Shown here: in pieces, positions 6,638 to 9,616 of the stretch
Position numbering within the stretch: position 1 is the stretch's first letter
Layout: each line of letters begins with the position of its first letter
Assembly (NCBI GenBank): GCA_002434595.1
Contig: DJKK01000253.1
Coordinates: forward strand, 1 to 9,616
Direction of reading: 5' to 3'
From: Alphaproteobacteria bacterium UBA6544
Lineage (GTDB): Bacteria > Pseudomonadota > Alphaproteobacteria > UBA8366
DNA length: 9,616 bases
The notes under the pieces: model-generated
The model's input: only the letters and a program-made list of their open reading frames with translations
The model's database searches: none
Told to the model about the DNA's origin: nothing
Program-made: the position numbers and the translations under genes

Positions 6638-9175
6638 ATGACAGCAACCGTGGCCACAGACCATGTCGATGCGGCTGCGGCGAACGCGTTCGAAGAACGA
6701 CGCGGGATTAAGGTCATGCATGTCATCACCGACCTTGACGTCGGTGGTGCGGAACGGATGCTGGTCTCATACCTGACGGCGGATCGCTCCGCCGCTCCCG
6801 ATTGCTTCGTCGTCAGCCTTCTGCGTGGCGGCGTTTTTGCCGAATGGCTCCGCAGGTCCGGTCTTACGGTCCACGAGATGAAGATGGGGAGGGCGATCGG
6901 CAATCTTCTCTCATTATTCAGCATTGCGGCGATCATCCGTCGGGAGAAACCTGACGTCATTCAAAGCTGGATGTATCATGCGGACCTCGTTTCGACTCTT
7001 GCGCTCTTACTGTCGGGGCGAATTCGCAAAACACGTCTGTATTGGGGTGTTCGGTGCTCCGATATGGATACCAGCAAGTATCGCGTTACCTTGCGGATCG
7101 CGATTTGGGCGTGCTCATGGTTGTCGTGGATCCCAGATGGTATAATCGCCAACTCGTTTGTCGGCATGCAGGTCCATAAGGACCTTGGCTACGCATCCGA
7201 GAATTTTTTTGTAATTCCAAACGGCGTCGATGCCGATAAGTTCTCCCCAGACGCGCGCCTGAAGGAGGAAGTTCGACGCGAATTGGATATTCCGGACGAC
7301 GCGTTCGCTGTTGCTATGGTGGCGCGACGCGATCCGATGAAGGACCATGAAACCTTCATCAAGGCGATCGATCAAATTCCCGGTACGATCGGTATTCTTC
7401 CGGGAAAAGGCACGGAACAGCTTCCGGATCAGCCGAATTTACGACGCCTTGGCGTGCGGGAAGATATAGAACGAATTTACGCCGCATGTGATATAGTGTG
7501 TCTCTGTTCTGCGTTCGGCGAGGGATTTCCAAATGTGCTTGTGGAAGGCATGGCCGCGGGCTTGGCACCTATTGCGACGGATGTTGGAGATTGCGCTCGT
7601 ATTGTAGGTGACGTTGGAGAAATTGTACCGCCGCGCGATGTCGAAGCGTTTGCCGGGGCGGTTGGTAATCTCATTCGTATTGGGCGTGAGAAAGTTGTGG
7701 AGCGCGGTTCAATCGCCCGCAAGCGGATTGAGGAAGAATATGCGCTGGACCGCGCTGTAAAGAATTTCGATTCTCTCTACCGTGACGTCGGTAACGACGA
7801 AGTGTCGATCTATCGCTCGCGTCCGGTCCTTGCTGTCAGCAGCGCCGTGGTCTCGCGGCTCGCAGCGTTTGGTGCTTTGATTGCCGCTGCGAGGGTCCTC
7901 GAGCCCGTCGAATTCGGTGTGTTTGCGGTCTTGACCGCGGTGGTCGGTGTTGTGAATGCAATCGTCTCTGGCGGTGGAGATATGTGGCTCAACAGCTTTA
8001 CCGGCACTGATACTCGCCAATCCCGCCGAGTACCGAGAATTAGCCATGCATATCTTGTGATCTGCGGCTCGCTTGCGGTCGCTGTTTTCTTGAGCATGGG
8101 GATAATATTCGGGGTCTCGGCGAGTGAAACGATTTCGGGCTTGGTAGATCGGGTCGCCCCGGAACTCTCGTTCTTCTTGATGGAATTCCCCTTAGCGACG
8201 ACGCTCGCAGTTCTGGGCGCGAGTTTCGCCGGCATGTTCGAGGCGCTTCTCGCCGTGCTCCGCGCCGGCAATCGCGTAACAGAGTTTTTCACATTCCGCG
8301 ATTTGACGACGCCGGTTGTCTTGGTCGTCCTAATTGTGGTGCTACAGCCCGGTAGTGCGGTTGAGATGATGACACTGTACTGCGCCGTTTGGGCCGCCGT
8401 CTTCACGATAGCGCTGGTTTATGTGCGCGGCCTGATAGGTGCCTTGCCGCGTATCGCGAGTGTTAGCCTGAAACGCTGGTTAACGCTTATTCGGCATACG
8501 GGGGGATTGATATACGGAAACTTCGGGTCGAGGCTTTCAATCCATATCGACGTTCTTATCTTGGCGAACCTCGTCAGTATTGCTGCCGTCGGAGAGTATC
8601 GCGCCGCCGCGCAATTCGCGATTGGGTTCATGGTGGTACAGCATTTCGTTTTCTTGAGCTTACCATGGCAGTTGCGGCGCGCGAGTGAATCAGGTGAACG
8701 AGGCCCCGGGCATGTTTGGGTCGTGTTGCAGCAACGTACACTCCTGTTGGTTGCAGGCAGCGCGTGCGTTCTTTTGTGGGTTTTTGCAGAAAGTCTTCTT
8801 GGTCTGCTGGGTGAAAGATTTGTCACTGTTGCCGATATCTTCAGGATTTTTGTATTTATTCGGTTCGTTGATCTTCTGTGGGGGCCGAATCATGAAATGC
8901 TAGTCAGTAATGGGTTTACTGTCCGCGATGCGCACGCGAACATATTCGTTCTGACGGCCTGGCTCGTGGTATTTGCGATCGCTCGTGGTATGGATATCGA
9001 GATCATTCCCGCTTCAGTTTGCGCGACCGCGCTCGCCGCACTTGTGGGGCAAGTCGCACGCTATAAAATGATCCGTTCAGCCAATCTAATTCCCGTGATG
9101 GGACACAGGATGGGGCCCGCGCTGCCGGTTGTAATGACCGTTGGGGCCGCCGCGATGACCTTCCTAATGCTGTGA
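6638..9175 (+). CDS. Glycosyltransferase (GT4 type) fused to Wzx/MOP-type polysaccharide flippase
   Basis: The 845-residue product joins two normally separate proteins of polysaccharide assembly. Residues about 22-385 form a GT4-type, GT-B fold glycosyltransferase: DLDVGGAERML (acceptor-side loop, Gly36-Gly37), VIPNGVDADKFSPD, VARRDPMKDHETF, and the EX7E motif Glu295-GFPNVLV-Glu303 that binds the sugar nucleotide. It would add a sugar to a lipid-linked glycan on the cytoplasmic face. Residues about 395-845 are hydrophobic with roughly 12 predicted membrane segments, opening with a flippase-like helix pair (SRLAAFGALIAAARVLEPVEFGVFAVL by position 408-434). Their length of about 450 fits a whole Wzx/MOP flippase, which moves undecaprenyl-linked glycan across the inner membrane. 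The linker is only about 10 residues. A GTG at 7802 could give a separate flippase, but no ribosome binding site is visible. Sugar and glycan are unknown. No neighbouring polysaccharide genes are visible in the window. Confidence 0.88.
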   Translation: MTATVATDHVDAAAANAFEERRGIKVMHVITDLDVGGAERMLVSYLTADRSAAPDCFVVSLLRGGVFAEWLRRSGLTVHEMKMGRAIGNLLSLFSIAAIIRREKPDVIQSWMYHADLVSTLALLLSGRIRKTRLYWGVRCSDMDTSKYRVTLRIAIWACSWLSWIPDGIIANSFVGMQVHKDLGYASENFFVIPNGVDADKFSPDARLKEEVRRELDIPDDAFAVAMVARRDPMKDHETFIKAIDQIPGTIGILPGKGTEQLPDQPNLRRLGVREDIERIYAACDIVCLCSAFGEGFPNVLVEGMAAGLAPIATDVGDCARIVGDVGEIVPPRDVEAFAGAVGNLIRIGREKVVERGSIARKRIEEEYALDRAVKNFDSLYRDVGNDEVSIYRSRPVLAVSSAVVSRLAAFGALIAAARVLEPVEFGVFAVLTAVVGVVNAIVSGGGDMWLNSFTGTDTRQSRRVPRISHAYLVICGSLAVAVFLSMGIIFGVSASETISGLVDRVAPELSFFLMEFPLATTLAVLGASFAGMFEALLAVLRAGNRVTEFFTFRDLTTPVVLVVLIVVLQPGSAVEMMTLYCAVWAAVFTIALVYVRGLIGALPRIASVSLKRWLTLIRHTGGLIYGNFGSRLSIHIDVLILANLVSIAAVGEYRAAAQFAIGFMVVQHFVFLSLPWQLRRASESGERGPGHVWVVLQQRTLLLVAGSACVLLWVFAESLLGLLGERFVTVADIFRIFVFIRFVDLLWGPNHEMLVSNGFTVRDAHANIFVLTAWLVVFAIARGMDIEIIPASVCATALAALVGQVARYKMIRSANLIPVMGHRMGPALPVVMTVGAAAMTFLML

Positions 9176-9181
9176 AATTAT

Positions 9182-9616
9182 TCAGCGTCTGGTAATAGGG
9201 GCGCCCGGGACAGTAGCGCCCACAGCGTTTCCAACTGTTTCGTGCGTCCGGGCGACCATCACTGTAACCAGTGTTCCGCCAAGTGCACGGCGTTCGACTT
9301 GTACGGTCGCAGCGCGTCCGGCTCGCGTAAAATTAAGAACGCTGATCGCCGATTGTACGCTCATAATGGGATCCCATTCGAAACGCGGCATTTCCGACTT
9401 GTAAAAAGCAAACGCTTCGGTCGCGGTGATGCTTGTGGTCATGACCAGGCGGCCCGTCCAGTCGTCGGTACCACTAAGGATGAGAGAACGTTCCGTGTCG
9501 AGGGCGGCATCCTTTGGGATGGGTACGTCCGATACCGGTTGGAATTGTTGTAATTGGCCGGCCGGTGTAGCTGCGCTCTTGGTGGCATTAAGAGGCTCAT
9601 TTTGAGCGCAAGCAGC
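9182..9616 (-). CDS. Probable lipoprotein of unknown function, N-terminus cut by window edge
   Basis: The frame is open from the right edge to the TGA at 9184-9182 (144 codons visible). The first visible residues are Ala-Ala-Cys (Cys at 9610-9608), followed by a polar Gln/Asn/Thr/Ala-rich stretch. That is how a lipobox and the start of a mature lipoprotein look; the hydrophobic signal would lie outside the window. The mature part has an extended linker (QFQPVSDVPIPKDAALD), then a compact domain with SLILSGTDDWTGRLVM, FYKSEMPRFEWDP, VLNFTRAGRAATVQVE and LGGTLVTVMVA, an alternating beta pattern. The WTGR-FYKSEMPRFEW spacing resembles, from memory, a conserved alphaproteobacterial lipoprotein family of unknown function; I cannot name it with certainty. 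An internal ATG at 9442 exists, but the conserved pattern begins well upstream, so it is not the real start. The stop faces that of the fusion gene across 6 bp. Confidence 0.72.
   Translation of the reverse strand, partial: AACAQNEPLNATKSAATPAGQLQQFQPVSDVPIPKDAALDTERSLILSGTDDWTGRLVMTTSITATEAFAFYKSEMPRFEWDPIMSVQSAISVLNFTRAGRAATVQVERRALGGTLVTVMVARTHETVGNAVGATVPGAPITRR

Noticed and set aside
7802..9175. Flippase as a separate gene from the GTG at 7802
   Set aside because: No ribosome binding site precedes it and the frame continues unbroken from the glycosyltransferase. Internal initiation cannot be excluded, but the fusion is the direct reading.
9242..9553. 103-codon plus-strand frame at the right edge
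   Set aside because: It is antisense to the probable lipoprotein. It lacks a conserved pattern, a ribosome binding site and a plausible domain.

Overview
The window reads as chromosomal DNA of an alphaproteobacterium, by inference close to the Rhodospirillales type. The pointers are a GyrA with a long hydrophilic insertion in its C-terminal domain, the gyrA-coaD gene pair, a UvrA with the sequence CPVSGF in its first zinc module, and the divergent uvrA/ssb arrangement. No tRNA, rRNA, CRISPR array, insertion sequence or phage gene was seen. Base composition and codon use look even throughout.

Layout. Positions 1-1994 (minus strand) hold the N-terminal 664 codons of uvrA, cut by the left edge. 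A 184-bp divergent spacer follows, then ssb (2179-2661, plus) and gyrA (about 2814-5573, plus). coaD (5578-6087) starts 4 bp after the gyrA stop, with its ribosome binding site inside the gyrA 3' end. Downstream of coaD, 6097-6555 is a decayed gene: one reading frame keeps protein-like sequence across three different in-frame stop codons. An 845-codon gene (6638-9175) follows and joins a GT4-type glycosyltransferase to a complete Wzx/MOP-type polysaccharide flippase in one polypeptide. At the right edge, on the minus strand and convergent with only 6 bp between stops, is the C-terminal 144 codons of a probable lipoprotein (9182-9616) whose lipobox-like Ala-Ala-Cys lies at the window edge.

How the genes relate. 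uvrA, ssb and gyrA serve DNA repair, single-strand protection and supercoiling. coaD makes dephospho-CoA and appears translationally linked to gyrA. The glycosyltransferase-flippase fusion belongs to envelope polysaccharide or glycolipid assembly and looks functionally separate from the housekeeping block.

The observations most worth a second look are the glycosyltransferase-flippase fusion, the pseudogene with two FliM-N-like peptides near its end, the Gln at the GyrA quinolone position, and the missing second Cys in the first UvrA zinc module. No wholly new biological system could be demonstrated from the sequence.
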